Made by a program: the position numbers and the translations under genes | Part shown: piece after piece, positions 55,755-63,900 of the stretch | Layout of the letters: each line of letters opens with the position of its first letter | Position numbering within the stretch: position 1 is the stretch's first letter | Assembly: GCF_001955715.1 (NCBI RefSeq) | Contig: NZ_CP019239.1 | Span: forward strand, 3,410,001 to 3,474,000 | Origin: Rhodoferax saidenbachensis | Lineage (GTDB): Bacteria > Pseudomonadota > Gammaproteobacteria > Burkholderiales > Burkholderiaceae_C | Direction of reading: 5' to 3' | DNA: 64,000 bases | Notes under the pieces: model-generated | Database searches by the model: none | What the model saw: only the letters and a program-made list of their open reading frames with translations | What the model was told of the DNA's origin: nothing

Positions 55755-55970
55755 CTGCGGCCCTGCCATGCATTCGCTCTGTAGTCTTTGAAAGAAATAG
55801 GCCTTCAGCCCTTATGCAGTATGCGCAAGCAGCTACTATTTCAATAGCAAATATCGTCCGCTGTTACACCCTGTGACACGGAATTACCGTGGCTATGTAT
55901 GCCCCTGCGGGGCGGCTCCGTTAGAGCTAGTAGGCCGCCTTGGCTTGCTTGAACCTCCAAAGGAAACCCT
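55755..55970. other. Intergenic region holding repeat copy 8
   Basis: 216 nt between the aldo/keto reductase and the duplicated secreted protein. The repeat occupies the first third. The rest contains CCCCTGCGGGGCGGC, a small hairpin (CCCC-TGCG-GGGC), and AAAGGAAA as ribosome site before 55971. No gene was seen. Confidence 0.5.
55797..55852 (+). repeat. Dispersed repeat copy 8
   Basis: GGCCTTCAGCCC, TTATGCAGTATGCGCAAGCA, GCTACTATTTCAATAGCAAA: all three parts are present. It lies 43 nt after the aldo/keto reductase stop. Confidence 0.9.
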
Positions 55971-56564
55971 ATGAAACCCCGCATTCTTGTGACCTCCCTG
56001 TTGCTGGCGCTGGGCACTGCCAGCGTATTTGCGCAAACCACAGCCGCCAGCACGGTGCAGCGCGATGTCAACCAGCAGACCCGTATCGAACAGGGCCTGC
56101 AAAGCGGCAGCCTCAACACCCGGGAAGCCGGGCGATTGGAAAAGGAAGAAAGCCGCATTGACCAGTTGCAAGCCAAAGACCTCAAGGACGGCAAGCTCAC
56201 GCTGCGCGAACGCACCCAGTTGCGCCGCGCCCAGGACCATGCCAGCCAGGACATCCACGCCGCCAAGGCCAACGACATCCGCGGCAACCCGCAATCGGCC
56301 TCATCGCAGCGCATGCAGGCCGATGTGCGGCGCGATATCAACCAGGAAAAACGCATCGAACAAGGCGTCCAATCGGGCGCCCTGACCCACCGCGAAGCCG
56401 GACGGCTGGAGCATGGCCAGGCCCGTGTAGACCGCCGCGAAGCCAACGCAGCCCGCGATGGCCATGTGGGCCGATACGAACAAGCGGCAGTGCGGCGCGG
56501 TGAACAGCACCAAAGCCGCGAAATCTTCCAGCAGAAGCACGACGCCCAACACCACCGCGGCTAA
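55971..56564 (+). CDS. Secreted protein with two tandem copies of a charged domain
   Basis: 197 residues; signal peptide MKPRILVTSLLLALGTASVF, cut before QTTAA. The mature protein is two similar units: VQRDVNQQTRIEQGLQSGSL with NTREAGRLEKEESRID (about 29-65), and VRRDINQEKRIEQGVQSGAL with THREAGRLEHGQARVD (about 118-155). Both are helical, rich in Arg, Glu and Gln, and followed by a His/Gln-rich end. I recall similar hypothetical proteins in Burkholderiales but no function. It may be a periplasmic stress or metal-binding helix bundle. Confidence 0.8.
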   Translation: MKPRILVTSLLLALGTASVFAQTTAASTVQRDVNQQTRIEQGLQSGSLNTREAGRLEKEESRIDQLQAKDLKDGKLTLRERTQLRRAQDHASQDIHAAKANDIRGNPQSASSQRMQADVRRDINQEKRIEQGVQSGALTHREAGRLEHGQARVDRREANAARDGHVGRYEQAAVRRGEQHQSREIFQQKHDAQHHRG

Positions 56565-56652
56565 CCCTCCGGACCTTGCGCCCTCTGGCTGACCATGCAG
56601 CCGTGCAAGGCCAGGGCGGCGAGTTGGATCATACGCAGGCACTTTATGTATA

Positions 56653-56710
56653 AAAAGTGCCTGCAGCCCTTATAGATCGTGCGTAAGCAGCTACTGATTC
56701 AATAGCAATC
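56653..56710 (+). repeat. Dispersed repeat copy 9, between convergent genes
   Basis: AAAAAGTGCCTGCAGCCC, TTATAGATCGTGCGTAAGCA, GCTACTGATTCAATAGCAAT. It ends at the stop codon (TCA on plus at 56711) of the convergent diguanylate cyclase gene. Confidence 0.9.
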
Positions 56711-57844
56711 TCAACCGCTGTGCACCCGGTTGCGCCCTGCCCGCTTGGCTTCGTACATCGCGGCATCGGCGGCGGAGATCAGTTGCATCAGGTTGTAGCC
56801 ATGGATGCCGGAACTGGTCACCCCCATGCTGACGGTGTAGCGCACCGACTGGCCCTCGGCCGTGACCGTGGCCTGCTCCACCAGTTGGCGCAGGCGCTCG
56901 GCCACATTCACCGCACTGGTGCTGTTGAGCCCGTCCAGCACCAGCACAAACTCCTCGCCGCCATAGCGCGCCAACAGGTCGTTCGGGCGCAGTTGCCCCA
57001 TCAGCAATACCGACAGATGGCGCAGCACTTCGTCACCCACCGGGTGGCCAAAGCTGTCGTTGATCTGCTTGAAGTGGTCGGCATCAATCATCACCACGGC
57101 CACACTGCGCAACCCCTGGCGGGCGCGCTGCATGATGCGCTGTCCCTGCAACTCCAGCGCGGCGCGGTTGAGTGCACCCGTCAGCGCGTCGATGGTCGAG
57201 AGCATGCGCAGCCGCTCGGCATACCGGCGCACCACCATGAGAATCAGGCCAAACATCACACACACCTGCCCCAGCGGAATCACGAACAGGGTGAAGTTCA
57301 TGATCTCCATGGCCGCCTGGTCGCTGGCCTGCGGGTTGACCAGCAAATACCCACCGCGCACAAACAGGGACACGCCCAGCGCAACAAACCCGACCACGGT
57401 GACCGACACCCCATGCCCATTGCCATGGCGCAGCAGCGTGGCGGCGCACACCCAGTTCAACACGCCAAAATACATGCCTGTCAGCGCCAGCCGGGCCGGC
57501 AGACTGGGCTGGACCAGCGTGAAGTAAGCCGTCACCGCCAGCGGCACCAACACGATGCCGACCATCCAACCGATCCCCAGCTCCTGGCGCCCGAATATGC
57601 GCAGGCCGCGCAGGATCAGCGCCAGGCCCAGTCCCATCACACCGTAACTCAGGCAGGCGTGCACCAGGTCCGGCAACCCGGTGGCCGCCCCCAGAGCCAG
57701 CCCCAGGCAGGAGGCGATATTGCCCATGGCCCACAGGCGTTGTTCTTTCAGGGAATCGGTGTACAGGGCCGCAGAGATCAGCAGCCCGGTGGTCAGCAGC
57801 GTGAAGGCAATCTGGACCAGCAGCAGGGTATCTTGGTGAAACAT
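56711..57844 (-). CDS. Membrane-anchored diguanylate cyclase
   Basis: 377 residues: six or seven transmembrane helices in the first 205 residues, then a GGDEF domain. The signature is GGEEF, preceded by the product-inhibition I-site RPND exactly five residues before it (RPNDLLARYGGEEF), so an active, feedback-controlled enzyme is expected. Other blocks: IDALTGALNRAALE and VMIDADHFKQINDSFGHPVG. It makes c-di-GMP, opposite to the EAL protein 6 kb away. Confidence 0.93.
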   Translation of the reverse strand: MFHQDTLLLVQIAFTLLTTGLLISAALYTDSLKEQRLWAMGNIASCLGLALGAATGLPDLVHACLSYGVMGLGLALILRGLRIFGRQELGIGWMVGIVLVPLAVTAYFTLVQPSLPARLALTGMYFGVLNWVCAATLLRHGNGHGVSVTVVGFVALGVSLFVRGGYLLVNPQASDQAAMEIMNFTLFVIPLGQVCVMFGLILMVVRRYAERLRMLSTIDALTGALNRAALELQGQRIMQRARQGLRSVAVVMIDADHFKQINDSFGHPVGDEVLRHLSVLLMGQLRPNDLLARYGGEEFVLVLDGLNSTSAVNVAERLRQLVEQATVTAEGQSVRYTVSMGVTSSGIHGYNLMQLISAADAAMYEAKRAGRNRVHSG

Positions 57845-58056
57845 AAGGCTTGATGTTACAAGCTGTTACACGGGTCGGCCGGGGTCGCGTCGGGCATATT
57901 CACGCCCCCAGGCAAATGGCCCGCTGTGACATCCGCCTTCTGGTGTGCGTTGGCCGAAGCCCGCAACGGATTCTGGATGTGCTTGGGCTGAACTTCGCCC
58001 TTCGACCAACGCAGGACTGACCGCGCGCGACACGCACGGCCTGGGTCCGTCAAGCC
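57845..58056. other. Intergenic region without a supported gene
   Basis: 212 nt. A minus-strand open frame of 65 codons (57856-58053) contains VLRWSKGEVQPKHIQNPLRA. I have a weak memory of such strings as tails of hypothetical proteins in Comamonadaceae, which would suggest a second repeat type rather than a gene. No promoter or terminator was identified. Confidence 0.35.
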
Positions 58057-58794
58057 CTAGGGCAGGCCCATGGCGGTCATCTCGGGCGAGAGGTTGCGCC
58101 AGCTCGCGTCAAACCGGCCGGTAGCGTGGGGTACGACCTGCCCCATGGCACGCACGGCCTGGCGCACCCCGGCGCCCACGCTGTCAATCAGCGGCAAGGG
58201 CATGGCCGCTTGTATGGCTGCCGCCATGCCAGCCAGGCCGGCACCGCCCAAAATGATGGCTTGCACATCGAAGGCCTGTGCAGCCTGCTGGCAGGCCCGC
58301 GCCAGCAGCGCCTGCGCAGCCACCGGGTCTTGCGCGAGCTGCGCGCCGGTAGGCACCACGGTGTGGATGCCGGCCAGCGCAGCGCCAAAGCCCAGCGTCT
58401 GCGCGAGCCGGGTGAGCATGGGTTTCCAGCGTTCACCGCCGGTCACGATGGCAAAGCGGCCGTGTTGTGCGGCTTCAATGAATGCCGCCTCAGCCAGACC
58501 CGTCACGGGCGCCAAGCTGGTCTCACGCAGGGCCAGCAAACCGGGGTCACCAAAACAACCCACCAGCACCGCATCGGGCGGTGACTTGCGATCCACCATG
58601 GCCGCGGCCCAGATGTCCAGCGCGGCGTGGGCGGCTACCGCGTAACTGGCTTCACAGGCAATGTAGGGGGCGCCAAAACGCGCGGTGACAGTGCGCACAT
58701 GGACCTCAGGGCCAACGATGGCCTGGGCATGGGTTTGCAACAAATCGCTGACGCTGTGCGAAGTGTTGGGATTGAGTATCAACAGCTCGCGCAT
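58057..58794 (-). CDS. Hydantoin/Asp-Glu racemase family protein lacking the second catalytic Cys
   Basis: 245 residues. LLILNPNTSHSVSDLLQTHA and the first active-site block VGCFGDPGLLALRE (Cys) match hydantoin racemases. The second block, normally LGCAGM, is ILGGAGLAGM here, so the second catalytic Cys is Gly. Two-base racemisation is therefore doubtful; a one-sided activity or other reaction is possible. Last gene of the ABC-importer operon, 6 nt after the GntR gene, suggesting a cyclic or D-amino-acid-like substrate. Confidence 0.85.
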   Translation of the reverse strand: MRELLILNPNTSHSVSDLLQTHAQAIVGPEVHVRTVTARFGAPYIACEASYAVAAHAALDIWAAAMVDRKSPPDAVLVGCFGDPGLLALRETSLAPVTGLAEAAFIEAAQHGRFAIVTGGERWKPMLTRLAQTLGFGAALAGIHTVVPTGAQLAQDPVAAQALLARACQQAAQAFDVQAIILGGAGLAGMAAAIQAAMPLPLIDSVGAGVRQAVRAMGQVVPHATGRFDASWRNLSPEMTAMGLP

Positions 58795-58800
58795 GGCGAA

Positions 58801-59535
58801 TTACTTGGCCAGCAGGGGCTCTGCAACGGCGGCATCTGTAGCGCCAAACAGGGAAATCAGGTCGGGCGTGTCCGCCGCTGGCGGCGTGAACTGCAACTGC
58901 TGTTCGAGTTGCTCCAGGTGTTCACGCATCAGGCGCGCGGCCTCGCGCGTATCGCGCAGGCGGATCGCGTCGAGCAGCGCGCGGTGTTCCTTGCAACCGC
59001 AGGAGGTGGCTTCCACGCGCGACTGCGTGTGGTTGTTGCTGTAGGTCATGAGGATCAGCGAGGTGCGTGACACCAGCTCACGCAACACACGCCCCAGCGT
59101 CTGGTGGTCCGACGCGTTGGCAATGTGCAGATGAAAATCCCCCGAGAGGCGGATGGCACGGCGCATGTCGCCGCTGGCGCGGGCCGCTTCTTCCTCGTTG
59201 ATGCACTGCGTGAGCGTGGCAATGTCCGCAGGCCCGGCGCTGGCGATGAAACATTCGATCAGTGTGGGCTCGATCATGCGGCGCACCTCAAACACCTCGC
59301 GCGCCTCTTTCTCGGTGGGCTGGGCCACGGTGGCGCCGCGGTTGGGCGTGAGCGTGACGATCTGCTCGTTGGCCAGGCGCACCAGCACCGGACGGATGCG
59401 CGTGCGCGACACGCCAAAGGCCGTGGCCAGGCGGTCTTCGATCAATTTGGTCCCGGGCGGCAGGCGGTGGTCCAGGATGGTGGCCACCATGCGCTCGTAG
59501 ATTTCATTCTCGGTCAGTGCAACAAATTCGGTCAT
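58801..59535 (-). CDS. GntR-family transcriptional regulator with FCD domain
   Basis: 244 residues. Winged HTH at about residues 10-75 (IYERMVATILDHRLPPGTKL, LATAFGVSRTRIRPVLVRLA); FCD all-helical effector domain after it, with metal/ligand residues in FEVRRMIEPTLIE, SGDFHLHIANASDHQTL and CKEHRALLDAIRLRDTREAA. It probably represses the ABC operon until a carboxylate-type inducer binds. Its ATG overlaps the preceding permease stop (ATGA). Confidence 0.92.
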   Translation of the reverse strand: MTEFVALTENEIYERMVATILDHRLPPGTKLIEDRLATAFGVSRTRIRPVLVRLANEQIVTLTPNRGATVAQPTEKEAREVFEVRRMIEPTLIECFIASAGPADIATLTQCINEEEAARASGDMRRAIRLSGDFHLHIANASDHQTLGRVLRELVSRTSLILMTYSNNHTQSRVEATSCGCKEHRALLDAIRLRDTREAARLMREHLEQLEQQLQFTPPAADTPDLISLFGATDAAVAEPLLAK

Positions 59536-60419
59536 GTATCTCGCTTGGCCTGCTGTCGTGCAGCCAACAGTTTGGACAGCCCCACGGCCAGTCCCATCAC
59601 GAGAAACGATACCACCATGGTGACCGTGCCCAGCGCGTAGATCGATGGCGTGGTGACGGTGGTGGTCAGGCCTTGCAGTTCGAGTGGCAGCGTATTCACA
59701 TCACCAATGGCCTGTGAGGTACGCGCAATTTCGTCCCAGCTCAGCGTGAAGCCGAACATGCCGATACCGACCACCGAAGGTGCAATCAACGGCAGCACCA
59801 CATGGCGGAAACCTTGCCACGGCGTGGCACCCAGATCACGCGCTGCTTCTTCGTAGGCCGGGTTGAAGCGGTTGAAGATGGCAAACATGATCAGCAGGCC
59901 AAACGGCAGCGTCCAGGTCAGGTGGGCGCCCAGGGCGGAGGTGTAAATACCCAGCGCGGTGCCGTAGTTCTCCAGCACGCCGTCCATGCCAAACGCCTCC
60001 AGCATTTTCTTGATGGCGCCATCGAGCAGGCGAAACTCCAGCCCAATGCCCAGCGAGACGATGATGGACGGCATGATCAGGCTGGCAACTACCGTGAAGA
60101 ACAGAATGTGGCCGCCACGCAGCTTCTTGCGAAAGGCCAGACCGGCCAACACCGAGAACACGATGGTGAAGGCCATGACCGTGAGGCCCAGGCCCAGCGA
60201 ACGGTAGAGCGCCGCGCCAATGTCCACCACGCCCAGTCCCTCCGCCAACTTGTGGAACCAGTGCAGCGACAGGCCGCGCATCGGAAACGTCAAGCCGCCC
60301 TCAGGGCCCTGAAAACTCAGCACCACAATAACCAGCATGGGCCCGTAGAGGAACAGCACATAGGCCGCAAAGAACAGGGCCAAGGCCCAGAAGGCGGCGG
60401 AGCGGTCTTTGGTTTGCAT
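59532..60419 (-). CDS. ABC transporter permease (PotC-like)
   Basis: 295 residues with six membrane helices. The EAA loop that docks on the ATPase is YEEAARDLGATPWQGFRHVV followed by LPLIAPSV. It forms the channel with the neighbouring PotB-like permease. Co-directional with and 1 nt from the other permease gene; coupled to the regulator gene by an ATGA overlap. Confidence 0.92.
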   Translation of the reverse strand: MQTKDRSAAFWALALFFAAYVLFLYGPMLVIVVLSFQGPEGGLTFPMRGLSLHWFHKLAEGLGVVDIGAALYRSLGLGLTVMAFTIVFSVLAGLAFRKKLRGGHILFFTVVASLIMPSIIVSLGIGLEFRLLDGAIKKMLEAFGMDGVLENYGTALGIYTSALGAHLTWTLPFGLLIMFAIFNRFNPAYEEAARDLGATPWQGFRHVVLPLIAPSVVGIGMFGFTLSWDEIARTSQAIGDVNTLPLELQGLTTTVTTPSIYALGTVTMVVSFLVMGLAVGLSKLLAARQQAKRDT

Positions 60420-60420
60420 C

Positions 60421-61344
60421 TCAGAGCTCCTTGCGAATGTCGACCATGCGGGTCAGCGCCCAGATGATCATGAGCACCAAGCTCAGCAGCACCACCGCGT
60501 TGGCCGCAGCCAGCGGGAACTGCAGGTACGAGGTCTGCACCTGGATGATCTTGCCGACCGAGGCGATCTGCTGCCCGCCCATGACGCCGATGGTGACGAA
60601 GTCGCCCATGACGATGGTGATGACGAAGATAGAGCCGATGATGATGCCGGTGCGGCACAGCGGAATGATCACATTCCACAGCGTTTGCCAGGCCGTGGCA
60701 CCGCTGTCGCTGGCGGCCTCGATCAGGCTGCGGTCGATGCGCATCATGCTGTTGAAGATGGGCACGATCATGAAGGTGGTGAACAGGTGCACAAAGGCCA
60801 GCACCACCGAGAAATCAGAAAACAGCAGCCACTCAATCGGCTTGTCGACGAGGCCCATGGTGGCAAGCGCGTCGTTGACCAAACCATTGCGGCCCAAGAG
60901 CGGCACCCAGGCAATCATGCGGATCACGTTGGACGTCCAGAACGGGATGGTGCACAACACAAACAGCACCACCTGCACGCCGCTGGAGCGCACATGGAAG
61001 GCCAGGAAATACGACACCGTGAACCCGATGACCAACGTGAGCAGCCACACCAGCACACTGAACTTGAAGGTGGACAGGTAGGTCTTGACGGTGACGCACA
61101 TGTCACCCGCCTCGTTGCGGGACAGACAGCCGTCGAAGATGGCCACGTAGTTCTTCAACGTGAAGCCGGGCAGCATCTCGTACTGGTTGTAGTCCCAGAA
61201 ACTCACCATCAGCACCAGGGCCAATGGAATCAGGAAAAACACGGCAAACACCGCAGTCAGCGGCAGGGCCTGCCACCAAGCTGCAATGCTACGGCCCGGT
61301 GCCGATGCCGCCGGGAGCGAGGATGCTGCTGAAGGTGCGCTCAT
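60421..61344 (-). CDS. ABC transporter permease (PotB-like)
   Basis: 307 residues, six membrane helices after a Ser/Ala-rich cytoplasmic start. The EAA loop is LIEAASDSGATAWQTLWNVI followed by IPLCRTG. The loop between helices 1 and 2 is long and contains CLSRNEAGDMCVTVKTYL with two Cys. Pairs with the PotC-like permease. Confidence 0.92.
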   Translation of the reverse strand: MSAPSAASSLPAASAPGRSIAAWWQALPLTAVFAVFFLIPLALVLMVSFWDYNQYEMLPGFTLKNYVAIFDGCLSRNEAGDMCVTVKTYLSTFKFSVLVWLLTLVIGFTVSYFLAFHVRSSGVQVVLFVLCTIPFWTSNVIRMIAWVPLLGRNGLVNDALATMGLVDKPIEWLLFSDFSVVLAFVHLFTTFMIVPIFNSMMRIDRSLIEAASDSGATAWQTLWNVIIPLCRTGIIIGSIFVITIVMGDFVTIGVMGGQQIASVGKIIQVQTSYLQFPLAAANAVVLLSLVLMIIWALTRMVDIRKEL

Positions 61345-61505
61345 AAATGCCTATTCACTAAAGTAGTCCAGGCCCGCCCAGGGCGCGCGTAGCGCCGCCT
61401 GTTCCAGCAAACACCGCGGGACTGGCTTTGCCAGACCGCTGGTGTTGCCCCCTTGAGGGTGGGAACGGGCGACACGCAGTGCGCCCGGACGGGGGTGTGC
61501 CACAG
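61345..61505 (-). other. SBP-permease intergenic region with strong hairpin
   Basis: 161 nt between the binding-protein stop and the first permease start. An extended hairpin lies at 61410-61446 (arms AACACC/GGTGTT, GCGG/CCGC and CTGGC/GCCAG, loop TTT). A GC-rich stretch with CCCCCTTGAGGGTGGG follows, of a type I recall as common between genes in Burkholderiales. Such hairpins behind binding-protein genes protect the mRNA and lower expression of the permeases. Confidence 0.55.
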
Positions 61506-62786
61506 TTAAGCAGCCACAAACTCGTTCCACTTCTGGACCATGTAGGCGTTTTCGTCCATCACGGCGTTCCAGCAGGCAATGCCACCCATGCGCTGTTCGT
61601 AGCTGCCGCCATCGCGGCTTTCGCCCTTCTTGGCCAACACATCGCCGTTGGGGCTCTTGATGTCTTGCGTGGCGGGCTTGCCTTCCATCCAGTAGGCCCA
61701 CTCGTAGGCTTCCATCTTGGCTTTGGCGGTGTCCAGCACAGCGCTGTAGTAGCCCTGGCGGTTCAGGTAGGCACCGGCCCAGCCGTCGAGGAACCAGTTG
61801 ATGAACTCGTAGGCACCGTCCAGCTTCTTGCCAGACAGGGTGGCGGGCAGGCCGAAGCCGGACGCCCAGGCGCGATAGCCCTCTTTCAGTGGCTGGAAGT
61901 TGCAGGCAATGCCCTTGGTGCGCACGGCAGTCACCGCGGGCGACCACATCGACTGGATCACCACTTCGCCGGAAGCCATCAGGTTGACGGACTCGTTGAA
62001 GTCTTTCCACAGGCTGCGGAACTGGCCTTGCTTCTTGGCTTCAATCAGGGTCTTGATCGTCAGATCAATTTCCTTCTTGGTCATGTTGCCCTTGTCGGGG
62101 TACTTGTAGATGCCCATGGCTTCCACGACCATCGCCGCATCCATGATGCCGATGGAAGGAATGTTCAGGATCGCGGCCTTGCCCTTGAATTCGGGGTTCA
62201 GCAGCTCGGCCCAGGAAGAGATGGGGCGCTTGATCAGGTCGGGGCGGATGCCCAGCGTGTCGGCGTTGTACACGGTGGGGATGAGCGACATGAATTGGGT
62301 GGGCGTGGCGGAGAATTTCTTGCTCTTTTCGCCTTCCAGGTAGATCACCTTCTTGGGTGCGGTGCCTTGGTCGCCGACCTTTTTGCCACCCACTTCACCC
62401 TTGGTGAACAGGGTGGTGATCTTGTCCGCATTCTTGATGCGCTTGACGTCAATGCCCTTCAGGTTGCCGGTGGGCACGATGTTCTTGAGCGAGAAGTACT
62501 CGGAGTCAATCAGGTCGAAGCTGTTGGGCGCAGTCACGGCGCGTTTGGTCACGTCATCGGTGGTGACGGCCACGTACTGGATCTTGATGCCGGTGTCTTT
62601 TTCAAACTTTTCCGCAATTGCCTTGTCCTGGTTCACCGCAGTGCCCAGGTAGCGCAGCACGATGGGGTCGGCAGCATGCACCGCGGGGAAGATGCCAGTA
62701 GCCAAGATACCAGCAGTGCCTTTGAGCAGACTACGGCGCTGCATGGTCGCGGCGGTGGAGAGGGTGTCTTTCAGATCGTCAGCCAT
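61506..62786 (-). CDS. ABC transporter substrate-binding protein (PotD/PotF-like), Tat-exported
   Basis: 426 residues. A twin-arginine signal (MQRRSLLKGTAGILATGIF, about residues 16-34, preceded by an n-region) is followed by the mature binding protein VLRYLGTAVNQDKAIAEKFE. Blocks VTTDDVTKRAVTAPNSFDLI, NIPSIGIMDAAMVVEAMGIY and DGAYEFINWFLDGWAGAYLN fit spermidine/putrescine-type binding proteins. AAGGAG lies 8 nt before ATG. The real ligand is not known; the racemase homologue in the operon points away from polyamines. Confidence 0.9.
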   Translation of the reverse strand: MADDLKDTLSTAATMQRRSLLKGTAGILATGIFPAVHAADPIVLRYLGTAVNQDKAIAEKFEKDTGIKIQYVAVTTDDVTKRAVTAPNSFDLIDSEYFSLKNIVPTGNLKGIDVKRIKNADKITTLFTKGEVGGKKVGDQGTAPKKVIYLEGEKSKKFSATPTQFMSLIPTVYNADTLGIRPDLIKRPISSWAELLNPEFKGKAAILNIPSIGIMDAAMVVEAMGIYKYPDKGNMTKKEIDLTIKTLIEAKKQGQFRSLWKDFNESVNLMASGEVVIQSMWSPAVTAVRTKGIACNFQPLKEGYRAWASGFGLPATLSGKKLDGAYEFINWFLDGWAGAYLNRQGYYSAVLDTAKAKMEAYEWAYWMEGKPATQDIKSPNGDVLAKKGESRDGGSYEQRMGGIACWNAVMDENAYMVQKWNEFVAA

Positions 62787-62859
62787 GGGAAAACTCCTTG
62801 AGGAAGGTCGGGAGGGGGTTAAAAACTTCTTGCGAAGACAGGGGAAACGGGAGGGAAAA

Positions 62860-63900
62860 TCAGGCCGGCAGCGGGTGTGCCGCCGTGGGCGCCCAGCGCA
62901 GTTGCACGGTCTCGCCCACGGCATAGGGCCGCTGGGCAAAGGTGGCTTCGGACACCATCACCGATATCTCGGCAGTGGTGTGGGCGGTGTAAGTGGCGCC
63001 GGCTTTTTGCAGACCCAGCAGCACATAGGTGCCCTGGTATTCCACATCGGTGATCACCGCACGTTTGGTATGGGGCGCGTCGGTCGTGTCGTCGCTGGCG
63101 GGGGCCACCTGCATGTGGTCGGTGCGCACACCGATCTTGCCGTCCGGCGTCTCCAGCACGTTGTGGCCACCCATGAAGCGCGCGACAAACTCGCTGCTCG
63201 GGTGGTTGTAGACCTCGTGCGGGCTGCCCACCTGTTCGATCACGCCGTGGTTCATCACCACCATGGTGTCAGCCAGGGCCATGGCCTCTTCCTGCGAGTG
63301 GGTCACGTGGATGAAGGTCAGTCCCAGTTCTTTTTGCCAGCGGCGCAGCTCGGCACGCATCTGGATACGCAAAAACGGGTCGAGCGCAGAGAGGGGTTCG
63401 TCCAGCAGCAACACACGCGGCTGGGTAATCAGGGCACGCGCCAGCGCCACGCGCTGTTGCTGGCCACCGGACAACTCGGCCGGTTTGCGGTCGGCCAGAT
63501 GGCCCATGGCCACGCGCTGCAGCAGGTCCTGCGCCTTGGCGTGGCGCTCGGCCTTGTCCACGCCTTTCATCTTGAGGCTGAAGGCCACGTTGTCCAGCGC
63601 GCTCAAGTGCGGGAACAGTGCAAAACTCTGGAACATCATGGCCGTGCCGCGCTCGGCGGCGGGCAGGTCGGTGATGTTGCGGTTCTCCAGCAGGATGTCA
63701 CCGCTGCTGACCGATTCGTGCCCGGCAATCATGCGCAGCGTGGTGCTCTTGCCGCAGCCGGAGGGTCCCAGCAAACAGCAGTAACTACCGCTGGCGATGC
63801 GCAGGTTGATGTTGTCTACGGCCGGCTTACCTTGTGCGTACTGTTTGGTCAGCGCGACAATTTCAATAGCGGCAGGTTGGAGGCTGGCGGTAGCGTTCAT
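62860..63900 (-). CDS. ABC transporter ATP-binding protein (PotA-like)
   Basis: 346 residues. Walker A GPSGCGKST (about 46-54), Q-loop MFQSFALFPHL, signature LSGGQQQRVALARAL, Walker B LLLDEPLSALD and switch His in IHVTHSQEEAMA; a TOBE domain follows from about residue 260. Energises import through the two permeases. First gene of the six-gene operon; the binding-protein gene follows after 73 nt. Confidence 0.95.
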   Translation of the reverse strand: MNATASLQPAAIEIVALTKQYAQGKPAVDNINLRIASGSYCCLLGPSGCGKSTTLRMIAGHESVSSGDILLENRNITDLPAAERGTAMMFQSFALFPHLSALDNVAFSLKMKGVDKAERHAKAQDLLQRVAMGHLADRKPAELSGGQQQRVALARALITQPRVLLLDEPLSALDPFLRIQMRAELRRWQKELGLTFIHVTHSQEEAMALADTMVVMNHGVIEQVGSPHEVYNHPSSEFVARFMGGHNVLETPDGKIGVRTDHMQVAPASDDTTDAPHTKRAVITDVEYQGTYVLLGLQKAGATYTAHTTAEISVMVSEATFAQRPYAVGETVQLRWAPTAAHPLPA

